64,000 bases of DNA from Peromyscus leucopus (Eukaryota > Chordata > Mammalia > Rodentia > Cricetidae), in assembly GCF_004664715.2 (NCBI RefSeq), contig NC_051068.1, positions 9,415,298 to 9,479,297 of the forward strand, in the 5' to 3' direction. Of the stretch, positions 11,277-22,003 are shown in pieces. Each line of letters starts with the position of its first letter. The first letter of the stretch is position 1. Under the pieces are notes generated by a model. It was not told the origin of the DNA and made no database searches. It saw only the letters and a list, made by a program, of their open reading frames with translations. Position numbers and translations under genes: made by a program.

Positions 11277-11943
11277 TGCATAAAGCTTTATTGTGTGCCT
11301 TTACATTTAAATTTTGGTTATTAAAAAGTCAGAAACAAAACTGTCTTGCTGTTAACTATCCACAGTAATGTAAAGCTTTAACTCAGAGAACTACCCGAAG
11401 AGGGAGACGAACCTGGAACTTCCTGTGCCACCTAACATCACAGTGGCTGGAGCCTGCTGCTTTCTTCCATCCCAAAATGGAGATGAGTGGGTGACTCTCG
11501 GCTTACCTGTTTCAATTATCCTTTGTAGAAAAGACAGAGAAATGGCCTCACTTAAAACTACTCACATTATTGTGGAATATTCATTTCCAGCATCAAAATA
11601 TTTTCAAAACCACAGCTTATCGACTAACAAATGTGAACTTGCAAAAAATCAGAGCTGTCCAACATTTAAATTCACTTTTCTCCTTGGAGGAGGGCACAGA
11701 ATCTCCACCTGGGCGACCTTCCAGAAGAGCCTTCCTTGGTCACTTTCTATTGGGACTCCACTCATGATGGCCTCCTTTACTGTCCCATCCCCAGTGCCCC
11801 AGCCACCGCCCCACAGTATGATCCTAATACTAATATGGAACATTCAACTCATTTTTCCTATCCATTTTAAAAACAAATTAGGAAAACATTGACTGGCCAC
11901 CATCCCAAACCAGTCATCACCATACAAATGGTGGCTTAACGTC

Positions 11944-12092
11944 TTTTTTTAAGACAGGGTTTCTCTGTGTAACAGTCCTGGTTGTCCTGGAACTTGCTTT
12001 GTAGACCAGGCTAGCCTCAAACTCATGGAGATCCACCTGCCTCTGCTTCCCAAGTGCTGGGATTTAAGGCATGTGCCACTACCACCTGGCAA
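11944..12092 (-). repeat. B1 SINE, minus orientation
   Basis: Full-length reverse B1: 'aagacagggtttctctgtg', 'ggaacttgctttgtagacc', 'gagatccacctgcctctgc' and 'ccaagtgctgggatttaag'. Confidence 0.9.
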
Positions 12093-12142
12093 TGTTGTCT
12101 TTTTTGATGCCACAGAATTACACCTGATGATAATGATTTCAC

Positions 12143-12290
12143 CAGGCCTGGTGAAATACCTGTAACCCCAGAACTTATGAGATGGAAGCATTAGGAGTTT
12201 GGGGTAATATTGAACTATACAAGTTCAAGGCCAGCCTGGGCTACCTGAGACCCTGTCCAAAAAAGGGGGCAGCAAGTTCAGATCCCCCGC
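12143..12290 (+). repeat. degenerate B1-like SINE, plus orientation
   Basis: The order of blocks is that of B1 ('ggcctggtgaaatacctgt', 'caaggccagcctgggctac', 'gagaccctgtccaaaaaag') but the central blocks are strongly diverged. Confidence 0.6.
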
Positions 12291-12849
12291 ATCCATGTAA
12301 AGCGGGACATGTTAGTGTGCATCTACAACCCCAGTTTTCCTGTTATATGAGAACATTAGATGAGAAGCAGGAACAGGCGAATCCCTGGAAGCCCCAGACG
12401 CCCAAGGGCCAGCTAGCCTGTTCTGTGCAATGATAAATAAACATAAGACCCTGTCTCAAATAAGGTGGGAAGTGAGGACAGACACTCAAAGTTGTCCTCT
12501 ATCCTCCACACATGTAGCATCACACATACATACACAAGAACTTGCATGATCTCAGGAGGAAGGAAGACAGAGAACACAGGTGAAAACTAGCATGTTCTGG
12601 GTCTTCAATGGCCATGGCTGAAATCCCTGAACAGGTGACCTCTAAAGAGGACGGGTCCATCTGGTCATCTGGGCTTCAGGGTGGTGCTTATTGTCCAAGT
12701 CCACAGTCAGACACCGAACTCAGTTGTTAACTTTCCTGCAAACTGGTGCCTCTCCACTCAGAACCAAAGCCTTTGCTGGTCCACTTCAGAACCCATTGCA
12801 TGTGGTCCTGAGACCCAAGGGACCAGATGCACCACTTCATGTGGTGATA

Positions 12850-13250
12850 TTTTTTTTTTTTTTTTTTTTTTTTGTGCTCTAACAAATAAAGTTTGCCTGA
12901 AGATCAGAGGATAAAACCAGCTACTGTGTTATATATAGAGGTCAGGCAGTGATAGCACACGTCTTTAATCCTAGCATTCAGGAGACAGAGATTCATCCAC
13001 ATCTCTGTGAATTCAAGATCACACTGGAAACAGAGCCAGGCATGGTAGCACATGCCTTTAATCTCAACACTAGTTAATTATAGAGGCCTGGAGGTCTGTA
13101 CAGACAGACAGGAAGTGATGGAGCTGGGCAGAAAGAGGAAAGTGATATAGGTGGGCAGAGAGAGGAAGGAAGACGGCAGGGCACAGAAGGTATATAGGCG
13201 TGAGTATACAGGAAGTCGCTCTCTCTTTGGCTGAGTATTTCCTAGAGGTA
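12850..13250. repeat. cricetid composite retroposon carrying B1-like arms
   Basis: A T24 run is followed by 'aataaagtttgcctgaag' and 'atcagagga', a first B1-like arm (12,940-13,020) and a second B1-like arm (13,035-13,080), then 'ggaagtgatggagctggg' and 'gtatttcctagaggta'. This arrangement is one I recognise as abundant in cricetid genomes. A truncated relative starts at 35,745 with the same 'aataaa...ctga.g.tcagagga' head. Confidence 0.6.
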
Positions 13251-13779
13251 ATATGTGGCTGGCTTGCTCTCTGATCTTTCAGCTTTCACCCCAAAACCTG
13301 ACTCCGGGTTTTTTATTAATAAGACCATTTAGCAATTCGAGTTACAACTTAAGGCTTAGGTATGCAGACATCTCCTCTTCCAATAACACACTATCATTTC
13401 TGGGCTCTGCTCACGAAAGCTTTGAGCCAGTGTGTGCCACAGATTCTCACAGGATGATTAATAACTTTTCATGCAACCATTATTGAAATTTGTAAGTAAG
13501 CTAAGAATGGTAGGATGTTAGATAAGAGGTAATAAATACTAACAACTAATTTTTATTAATTTTTATTTTTTACATTTTTTTGGTTGTATTACATTTTGCT
13601 ATCTGTGTTCTTGAGATTATTCATCTATGTGAATGGACTACTAGACAATGATCTCACCTCTCTCCCCAGCTCCAGTTCACATCACTGGCTGGAAATTAGC
13701 TATGGAAAATGACAAACTTTTTTTAATGGCACTGGCTTTTGTTTTTCACAAGAAGTTATTATGCACATATTTAGCTGTG

Positions 13780-15197
13780 CATCCCTGCTTACATCCTTCC
13801 CACATCACTGCTTACATCCTTCCCACATCACTGCTTACATCTTTCCCACATCACTGCTTACATCCTTCCCACATCACTGTTTACATCCTTCCCACATCAC
13901 TGCTTACATCCTTTCCCACATCACTGCTTACACATCACTGCTTCATCTTTCCCACATCAACTGCTTACATCCTTTCCCACATCACGCTACAGTCTCTTCC
14001 CACATTCACTGCTCTACCAATCTTCCCACATCACTGCTTACATCTTTCCCACATCACTGCTTACATCCTTTCCCACATCACTGCTTACATCCTTCCCACA
14101 TCACTGCTTACATCTTTCCCTCATCACTGTTTACATCCTTTCCCACATCACTGCTTACATCCTTTCCCACATCACTGCCTTCACATCCTTTCCCACATCA
14201 CTGCTTACATCCCTTTCCCACATCACCTGCTTACATCCTTTCCCACATCACTGCTTTCCCACATCACTTTCATCTTTCCCACATCACTGCTTACATCCTT
14301 TCCCACATCACTGCTTACATCCTTTCCCACATCACTGCTTACATCCTTCCCACATCACTGCTTACATCCTTTCCCACATCACTGCTTACATCCTTTCCCA
14401 CATCACTGCTTACATCCTTCCCACATCACTGCTTACATCCATCCTTTCCCACATCACTGCTTACATCCTTTCCCACATCACTGCTTACATCATCCTTCCC
14501 ACATCACTGCTTACATCCTTTCCCACATCACTGCTTACATCCTTTCCCACATCACTGCTTACATCCATCCTTTCCCACATCACTGCTTACATCCTTTCCC
14601 ACATCACTGCTTACATCCTTTCCCACATCACTGCTTACATCCTTTCCCACATCACTGTTTACATCCTTTCCCACATCACTGCTTACATCCTTTCCCACAT
14701 CACTGCTTACATCCTTTCCCACATCACTGCTTACATCCTTCCCACATTACTGCTTGCATCTTTCCCACATCACTGTTTACATCCTTCCCACATCACTGCT
14801 TACATCATCCTTTCCCACATCACTGCTTACATCCTTCCCTCATCACTGCTTACATCCATCCTTTCCCACATCACTGTTTACATCCTTTCCCACATCACTG
14901 CTTACATCCTTTCCCACATCACTGTTTACATCTTTCCTACATCACTGCTTACATCCTTCCCACATCACTGTTTACATCTTTCCCACATCACTGCTTACAT
15001 CCTTTTTCCCACATCACTGTTTACATCTTTCCCACATCACTGCTTACATCCTTTTTCCCACATCACTGCTTACATCCTTTCCCACATCACTGTTTACATC
15101 TTTCCTACATCCTGCTTACATCCTTTCCCACATCACTGCTTACATCCTTTTTCCCACATCATTGTTTACATCTTTCCCACATCACTGCTAACATCCC
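13780..15197. repeat. C-rich minisatellite, ~22-24-bp unit, about 60 copies
   Basis: About 1.4 kb of head-to-tail units of the form 'cttcccacatcactgctta' plus 'catc', 22-24 bp long because the T run varies from one to five. Some units have partial deletions, mostly in the first third (13,920-14,280). The unit lacks stop codons in several frames, which creates apparent open frames of 574 codons (13,648-15,372) and 476 codons (13,761-15,191). Neither has a gene-like context. The strand is C-rich and almost G-free. Confidence 0.97.
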
Positions 15198-15640
15198 CCC
15201 CCCCAAGTATACCACTCACCTGCCCACTGTTCGGAGATTTCTTTGCTCCACTCCAGCAGTATTGTGGGGAGGGTTTGAGCAAGTATTTTCCCCTTCTCCA
15301 TCCTACCTGTTTTTTCCCCTCCCCATCACAGGGTGGCAACAGCAGGTAGTTTTCAATCATCCTTTAGTCTGACTAGACCTGCCTACTCCATAGTGTCCTT
15401 CTTCTTGGGAACTATTAGTCCCATAACTGGTAGAATGGTTGCCCCTTTTTTTTCTACCATGGAAGAAACTGCAAACAGTATCAAAAAGAGGTCACAGGAA
15501 AGCCTGGCACCAGAATCACCAATATTAAAAATGATTAGATTAATATTCTAAGATACAACCTTACATGTGGATCTCACACATAGAAGGTTATTGAATAAGT
15601 GTTACAGTGTGGGTAGACTGGGCCTTTGTTCACTGATCGG
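15198..15640. other. unique spacer without recognisable features
   Basis: About 440 bp between the minisatellite and the L1 3' UTR. I see no repeat, exon or regulatory motif that I can name. Confidence 0.5.
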
Positions 15641-16075
15641 GAGAAGTGAAAACTGTTGTAGTTCCTATAGAAAATAATATGACATTACCTCCAAAGTATT
15701 TCACAACGCAATTACCATATGATCCAGCAGTTATGTATAATATATATTATATGCATGCAAAAGAATTAAAAACAGGATCTTATAGATATATGAATGCCCC
15801 TACTCACAGCTGCATTATTCACAATAGAAAACCATGGGTGCAGCCCAGGTGCCCATCAGTGAGCAGGTCAGCAAACGTGGCAAATAGCAACAATGGAATA
15901 TTTCACATTCAAAGGATAGAAAACCTGACACAGGCCACAGAGTGAATTTTCACAACATTATGAGCCTGTCACAAACAGCATGTGCCGTAGGATTCTGTGG
16001 CTGTGGAGTACTCAGAGAGGTCAGATAGAGGCGGAAGTGGATAGGCCTACCAAGGCCTCTGGGGGGCAGTGGGGC
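15640..16075 (+). repeat. old L1 3' UTR (5' part)
   Basis: It reads like the 3' UTR of an ancient mammalian L1 (L1M class): 'ccatatgatccagcagtta', 'aaaagaattaaaaacagga', 'gctgcattattcacaatag', 'gtgcccatcagtgagcagg' and 'acattatgagcctgtcac'. It continues to the position where L1 3' UTRs carry a G-rich polypurine tract, which here has become the G-rich minisatellite. The matching 3' portion resumes near 17,770. Confidence 0.75.
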
Positions 16076-16077
16076 CT

Positions 16078-16109
<32 letters not shown>

Positions 16110-16334
16110 CTGGGGGGGGGGGCGGGGGGGGGGGGGGGGGGGGGGGGCTGGGGGGGGGGGGGGGGGCTCTGGAGGGCAGGGGGCCTGGGGTCTCTGGAGG
16201 AGTGGGGGCTCTGGAGGGCAGCGGGGCTCTGGAGGGCGGAGGGGCGGGGGGCTGGGGGCAGGGTGGGGGGCTCTGGAGGGCAGGGGGGTCTGGACTAGAC
16301 TCTAGAGAGGAGGGGGCTACTGAGGCAGCCTGGC
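16060..16334. repeat. G-rich minisatellite with long G runs (left part)
   Basis: G runs of up to about 30 (16,079-16,168) are followed by irregular units of 'ggggctctggagggcag'. It lies at the polypurine-tract position of the L1 3' UTR and is a strong G-quadruplex candidate on the + strand. The open frames of poly-Gly or poly-Pro across it are not genes. Confidence 0.9.
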
Positions 16335-17445
16335 AGGTGTGCGTAGCCATTGTTAAGCCGACGCTAACATGAAAGATATCTCCTTCTTTCACTAAATATT
16401 CAATATGCCGCGATGGCCGACTGCATACGCGACCGTTCCACAACCTGATCCGCCGCTTGAGACCCTCGACGCACTGCTAAAGCTTCTCAAATGACCACTC
16501 AACTCGCCGTTACTGCTCCCACGAACCCTGTCGCGACATTTCCAGATCAGCTATCTCCCGGCCTACTCTTGCCTCCCTCCGAATGCACGAAGTTCATATG
16601 TCTAGATGCCCTGTGCCCTTAGTACTGTCTCCTGATGCCCCGCATCATCATCAAAAGCTACCCTCGCTAATCAAGATACAGTACGCCTGTCCGGAACCTA
16701 AGGATAGACTCAAGTGCTTCACACGGAGTCCAACCTCTCGGACCGCACTCGGTATAGAGGACATTCCGTATGCATCGACCCGCCAAACGCTCTGATAGCA
16801 CTAATACGACCGCGCCACACTCCCACAATCTGCCGGTATCAGGCCATCACATGCGTTAGAGCGCTCGCGCGCGTACCCATACCTGATAGATCTGACTACA
16901 ACTACTCTCCACCGATCGCCTCTGCGCCTATACAATCCGGACCCTTCAACGACACCTGCAGCTGAGCGAATCCGCTCTCTCCCATACAGCGCGCCATATT
17001 TCACACTAAATGGCAATCCATTGCCTCCTCCAGCTCGACGTCGATACTCATGTACTATGCATATCAGACTCGATGCTTCATCTCTCTGAATCTCGGTCAT
17101 GCGTCCCGTGCGACTGCACCTCTCACCTGCCCACCTATCCCCTCGCGGGTCGCACACGCTTGCCACGTTAGAGCGCCCCTATTACGCCTAACCCACTAAT
17201 AACCTCATATTTAGCTTACTCACCACACGCATCAATTGCTCCACCGGTCCTTCACGAACGCTCATTCGCATGGCTCTATAGCGTAGAACCGTCTCCTTTA
17301 ATGGATAGAGACTGGCCGTCACAGGGTGAATGTCCACTGGAGCCTATCACAAACAGCATTCCTCAGTATTCACCGCTTACTATATCCAGAGAGATCATAT
17401 TAGCATGCACAACTGAATGCCCTACCACAGCTCTGAGGCCGCTGC
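16335..17445. other. corrupted block: degraded duplicate of the upstream ~1.1 kb
   Basis: This segment interrupts the G-rich minisatellite. It is C-rich and G-poor (24 C, 10 G in 16,501-16,560), CpG-rich and homopolymer-poor, unlike its neighbours. Its right third aligns in order with clean sequence about 1,375 bp upstream. Anchors (clean>corrupted) are 15,792>17,171, 15,854>17,230, 15,962>17,340 (19 of 20 bases), 16,014>17,388 and 16,046>17,421. Similarity fades leftward. I interpret it as the noisy end of a second contig or read overlapping the first and left unmerged. Confidence 0.8.
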
Positions 17446-17770
17446 GCGCCTGGCGCCGGCCCTCTGGAGGCCAGCGGGGCCCTAGGCCGTCCACAGCCTG
17501 GGGGTCTCTGGACGGGCAGTGCCTGTGAGGCCAGCGGGGGCTCTGTGAGGCAGCGGGGGCCTCTGGAGGCAGCGGGGCCTGTCTCTGGAGGCAGTGGGGT
17601 CTGCGAGGGCAGCGGGGGCTCTGGAGGCAGCGGGGCTCTGGAGGGCACGGGCAGTGGGGGCTCTGGAGGGCAGTGGGGCCTGGGGGGGCTCTGGAGGGCA
17701 CGAGGGGTGGGGGCTCTTGGAGGGCAGTGGGGGCTCTGGAGCAGGGCATGGAGGGCCTGGAGGCAGGGGG
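17446..17770. repeat. G-rich minisatellite (right part)
   Basis: Irregular units of 'gggggctctggagg' plus 'cagtg' resume and continue to the L1 3' UTR remainder. If the corrupted block is an unmerged overlap, this and the left part may be the same array counted twice. Confidence 0.85.
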
Positions 17771-17905
17771 TGTTTTAGAGCATGTAGTGTTTCACTTTTG
17801 CAGGATGAAGTATTCAAGAGCGAGTACCAGTAACAGCCACAAAATAATGTCTTCGATGCCATTGAATGATGCTGAAGATGGCGAATTTCACGTCTCATTT
17901 ATTTC
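17771..17905 (+). repeat. old L1 3' UTR (3' part)
   Basis: Blocks 'gtgtttcacttttgcagg', 'atgaagtattcaagag' and 'ttgaatgatgctgaagatgg' follow the order expected downstream of the L1 polypurine tract, so this continues the copy begun at 15,640. Confidence 0.6.
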
Positions 17906-18140
17906 TTCACAGGCTTTTTTTTTTTAACATTTTTTTCTTTATTAAGAAATTTTCTATTCACTCCACATGCTACCCACAGATTCCTCCCCCTCCCTCCTCC
18001 CACCCCCAAGCCCTCCCTCCCAAGCCACCCCACATCCCCACATCCCCCAAATCTAGGTCTCCCATGGGGAGTCAGCAGAGCCCAGCACACTGAGCCTAGG
18101 CAGGTCCAAGCCCCTTCCCACTGCACCAAGGCTGTTTTCA
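17906..18140. repeat. rodent retroelement fragment, C/T-rich
   Basis: A T-run is followed by 'ttattaagaaattttctat', a C-rich stretch and 'catggggagtcagcagagc', a dispersed rodent sequence that I assign tentatively to L1. Confidence 0.45.
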
Positions 18141-18245
18141 CAGGATTTTTAATTAAGAGTTTTTAAATCAGAGTGTCAGAGTTGCTTCAGAGGCAATTGC
18201 TTCTTAAACCATAACTTTGAAACCATTTTTTAAATCAAGTATTTC

Positions 18246-18462
18246 AGGGGCTGAGAGATGGCTTGGCCAGCAGAGGAGCAGCGTGAGCCTGAGGCTTAGT
18301 TCGGATCTCCAGAACCCACATGAAAGCCAGGCATGGCAGAGACCTGTAATTCTAGCTCTGCGGAGGCAGAGACAGGAGGATCTGGAGCTCACATTAGCCA
18401 AATCAGTAAGCTCCAGTTCAGTGAGAGGTCCTGTCTCACAAAATAAATAAATAAAAGTAAAC
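18246..18462 (+). repeat. B4-type SINE, plus orientation
   Basis: A tRNA-like head ('ggggctgagagatggcttgg') is followed by a B1-like body ('aagccaggcatggcagaga', 'ggaggcagagacaggagg') and an A-rich AAAT tail. This composite order is that of B4-like SINEs. Confidence 0.65.
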
Positions 18463-21266
18463 AAAAATTAATGGCGTCGATGATGGTGGTGAGGTGGAGA
18501 CACATTATATCAACCTTTGTCTACACACCACACACAATCGGATGCTCCATTAGAACTTTTAGAAATTCCATATCCCAAACATTAGATTGACAGCTCTCCT
18601 GTGTTCCAGCCCTCAGCAGCTCACCGACTGGCAAACAGTCTGTCTGGTTCTAAATCCTCTTCCTCTCCGGTCCATGTGTGCGGCTCCCCTGGCCAGGGGA
18701 ATCTCTCCCATTCTCATGCTGGCCTCAAACACTGCAGTGAAATGCTGGCCTGTACAGATCCAAGAAAATATCCACAGGCCCCATTCTGTGACCTAGCAAT
18801 CCCAGGTCTGCAAGCTTTTACTACCGAGATGCTGAAGCTGGGGTTCACCCATCAAAGCCATTTGGAATGTGTTTGGAGAGGGGGGAGCCTTCCGTTCGTC
18901 GGTTAGCTGGAATGACATAAGGACCATGGCGGGCTTTCGTGCAGGGAGGGAAGCAGGCGTGATTTGTGACTCTAATTAACATCAAACACTGAACAGGAAT
19001 GCAGTTTGGAACGGAATCCAAACTCAGTTCTGGAGGCTGGAAGGCGATGATTGAATTTCCTTCCCAGCAGAGATACTCGTCATGGGTGGGGAAGGGCAAA
19101 GAAAGCAGGGAGGAAGTGGGCTTCTCCTGGTCTGTGAAACGCCATCTCCCATGGCGTCCCTGACTGGGCCGGGGCTACCTTTGTTCTAGGTGTGATAGTA
19201 ACACAATGGCCTTGATTTTTCATCTTACTCAGTCTTCCATCTTGTAGGAGAAGATTGAGATTTTGTTACCTGACCTGGGAGGAGAGGCAGGCAAGCAGAA
19301 TCCTTTCACACCAGCCTGGGAGATCACACCAGCCTGGATGTAAGCAGCCTGGGCCAGTGGAGAAAAGTCCTTCTGGGCTGCCTGCTGCCAGGGGACCGGA
19401 CTTCCTCCATTGGAAACAATGTCTGTTGGTCCTCAGTAAAAAAGGGACCTCTAAACGCCTTCTGTCTAACTACTGCCCCTGACACCCCCACCCCTGACAC
19501 CCCCACCCCCGCCGCCCCCTACCCCTGCCACACAAAGAAGGAACACGGTATCTTAACTCATCCACAGCAAGACAGGAGTGGATGGCACCATGCGCTCCTT
19601 CCCAACAAACAAGTTTGTGTAAGTGTTGAGAAGTGATTACTAGGTCCCTTAGGTATGGGGGCAGAATTTGGGGCAATCCAGGAGAAGAAAGGGGCATCCA
19701 AGGGAGAGGTCAGGGTACCCAAAGGTAGACTTGGCTCTATTTACATCACAGTCTTACCCAGAGACAGACCAGCCCTGACGTGAAGTCCCAGAGACCATTT
19801 TGAGGAAGAAATGGCTGGTGGGGGACAAAGAACCTTCAACTGTGAGTCTTGGGCCCAGCTGTCCATCACTCATCACTAACCGCATAAACTTAGGCAGGAC
19901 ACTCCCCCTGTTTCCTCTCCTGCAAACAAGCTGACCCATGATTTCTAGCTTCCCAGGTCACCGCCAGTGGAGTTGTGCCCGGCTCTCTTGCTGCAATATG
20001 CACATGCATTCAGTGACTGTTGGTTGAAGAAAGGAACAGAGAGACGCAAAGTCTTTCCTAACCATCTAGAGTGTCTTGCTGTGCTTTTGCAAGAGCAAGA
20101 TCAGTTCCCATCATTCCACTCAAGTGTCCAGCAGCTTGCGAGTCTGACGAATTCCAGATCTTCCCTATCCCCTTCATAAGCTGGTTCTAAGAAAATAAAT
20201 AGAGATGTGGGGGAATGTTTATAACAAAGGATATATTTATTATCACCAGGGGAAAAATGTAGTCAACCATGCCCCAAAATGAGAGGTGGGGTTCAAATTA
20301 ATTAAAGTACAACAAAATAACTTGAGACATCCATCCTTTGATAATCCCCACATGGGATGATTTTTAGGTTTCTCTTAAAGGCATCAACATCCACAGATGC
20401 TCAAGTCCCTTATACAGGGTGATGTGGTGTTTGTATATAAGTACATAAATCTTCCCATGGACTTTAAATTATCTCTAGATTAATTACAACGAGCACAATG
20501 CAAACGCTGTATAAACACTCGCCATTTTGCAACGTTTGGGGACTAATAACAAGAAAACAAGTCTGGACTCGTACAGTACAGGACGATGTCTCTTCTCCAG
20601 TGTTTTCAGGCTGTGGTAAACTGAATTTCAGAAAGGAGACGCAAAGAACCCATTGGACCACACAGCTGTGTAATAGCATGAGTCATAACATGCGGATTCC
20701 TCACTCACCATATTAAATTGTTAATGTAGGATACAATGACTATATAGAATTTGAAAATATGTATGTTTTACAAAGTTTAGAAAAATATTTAGAAGGAAAT
20801 CACACACAAGATTGAGCAATACTAACCCTGAGAAGTTTGACCGGGTCTGGTTTTCTATTTTCTTCTTTATACTTTTTCTTTTCTCTAGATTTTCTTTCAA
20901 AGGCACATAACTAGAAATAAAATGTAGTTAATCGTATTTAATTCATTTGGTTTTTATTGGCCATTGTGTGTGTAGCTGTCAAAAGACAACACTCCTAAGC
21001 CAGCACTCTCCTTCCTCCATGGGTTCCCACTCAGGTTGTCAGGCTGACTCAGCTGTCTCCCAGCACCACCCCGGTTAATCTCGGGGCTGCTGGAGATTTG
21101 GTGATGTTTTGTTTTGTTTCAGATATTTGTCATGTCCTTAACAGACAACCAAGGTGGCATCCTGGTCCCTCCCACAAGTAACAGAGACTGTGCTCTCACG
21201 TTCACCCTGTCCTAACCGCTCGCCATGGCGGCGGCTGCTGGTGAAGACCCTTCATCCTCGCAGTGC
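18463..21266. other. intergenic spacer without recognisable gene
   Basis: About 2.8 kb of ordinary AT-balanced rodent sequence. I see only a short C-rich duplication at 19,480-19,520 ('cctgacacccccacccc' type) and an ATG in good context at 21,225 that I reject as a gene. No SINE is clear between 18,463 and 21,266. Confidence 0.5.
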
Positions 21267-21480
21267 TTGAATGAGATTGTCCCCCTTAGGCGCAGATATC
21301 TGAACACTTGTTCCCATTGGCAGCACTGTTTGAGGAGGTTTACTGGGTGCTGTCTTCATGGAGGAGCGTGTCGTGGAGTTGGAGGGGTCTTGAGAGTTAA
21401 AATCTTATGCCACCCCCAGTTTTCCCCCTGCTTTGTGACTGTGTTTGAAGAGGTGTGCTCTCAGCTTCCTGCTCCTGTAT
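21267..21480 (+). repeat. rodent L1 3'-end fragment
   Basis: 'ttgaatgagattgtccccc', 'cagatatctgaacacttg' and 'ggcagcactgtttgagga' match a widespread rodent L1 3' tail. The 85-codon frame starting at 21,225 runs through it and so is not a real protein. Confidence 0.55.
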
Positions 21481-21649
21481 AGAATTATACATCTACAAAT
21501 AACTAAACATATGCATGCATCTCTAGACAGAAGAGACAACTAATGAAAGTTCACATAATGAAAACCTGGTAAGGTTTATTAGCATAGATTTTTAAGATAC
21601 CATGAGTTCTGTGAGGAAAAACACAAAATTGGGGAGAGGGAGAAACAGT

Positions 21650-22003
21650 TACTCTGTTGTCCACTGGATTTTAAATCACCTACAGCCATATCTGGGAGGG
21701 GTTTTTCAGAGTGGTTTAAATGAGGAGGGAAGAAGAGCCCTCTTAATGGAAGTGGTACCCCCTTTAGTGAGCTGGGGCTCAGACTGAAAGAGAAGGGGAG
21801 GGAAGCCAGCTGGACACTGGCTTCCGTTGTCTGTCTCCTGGCTGCAGACACAATGTGGCCCTCTGCTCTGGCTCCCGCCGCCATGCCTTCCCTGCCGTGA
21901 TGGACTGTACACACCAACCAAGGAGCAGAATAAATCCTGCCTTCCTTAAGCGCCTCTGTGTGGCCTGTTTTATCACAGCAACAAAGTAAGAGGCTAACAC
22001 GAG
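21650..22003 (+). repeat. rodent L1-type 3'-end fragment
   Basis: 'ggattttaaatcacctaca', 'gccgccatgccttccctgc', 'cgtgatggactgtacacac' and 'cagcaacaaagtaagaggc' are typical of a common rodent retroposon 3' end. A related copy is at 32,270-32,600. Confidence 0.55.

Larger units (their letters stand above)
4464..11295 (+). other. SLC7A14: probable long 3' UTR of SLC7A14
   Basis: No further splice site or exon is evident after the stop codon. The sequence stays AT-rich, with 3' UTR character, up to a canonical AATAAA at 11,271, after which SINE-rich spacer begins. SLC7A14 mRNAs have a long 3' UTR, so I infer that this whole stretch is transcribed. It carries rodent insertions: B1 plus GGAA array at 7,478, B2-like SINEs at 7,848 and 9,957, two CA arrays, a GATA/AAAT array and an A22 run. 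An earlier AATAAA at 5,112 could give a short isoform. The true end needs transcript data. Confidence 0.6.
11296..13250. other. SINE-rich intergenic spacer
   Basis: Beyond the presumed SLC7A14 end I see about 640 bp of sequence without recognisable features (including a 155-codon open frame at 11,425-11,892 that I do not believe). It is followed by a B1 in minus orientation, a degenerate B1-like copy with a further SINE-like stretch to about 12,545, and a cricetid composite repeat. Confidence 0.6.

Noticed and set aside
11425..11892. 155-codon frame just after the SLC7A14 poly(A) signal
   Set aside because: No recognisable domain, low-complexity C-terminus and no promoter or splice sites.
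13780..15197. CRISPR-like regular repeats
   Set aside because: Units are directly adjacent with no spacers, and the host is a mammal. It is a minisatellite.
13648..15372. Open frames of 574 and 476 codons, a possible repetitive protein
   Set aside because: They lie on a 22-24-bp minisatellite without stops in the forward frames. There is no start context, splice site, signal or unique domain.
15980..16443. Poly-Gly and poly-Pro open frames
   Set aside because: They are direct translations of G runs in the L1-derived minisatellite.
21225..21482. ATG in good context followed by an Ala-rich start, a possible small gene
   Set aside because: Most of the frame runs through a rodent L1 3' fragment (from 21,267).
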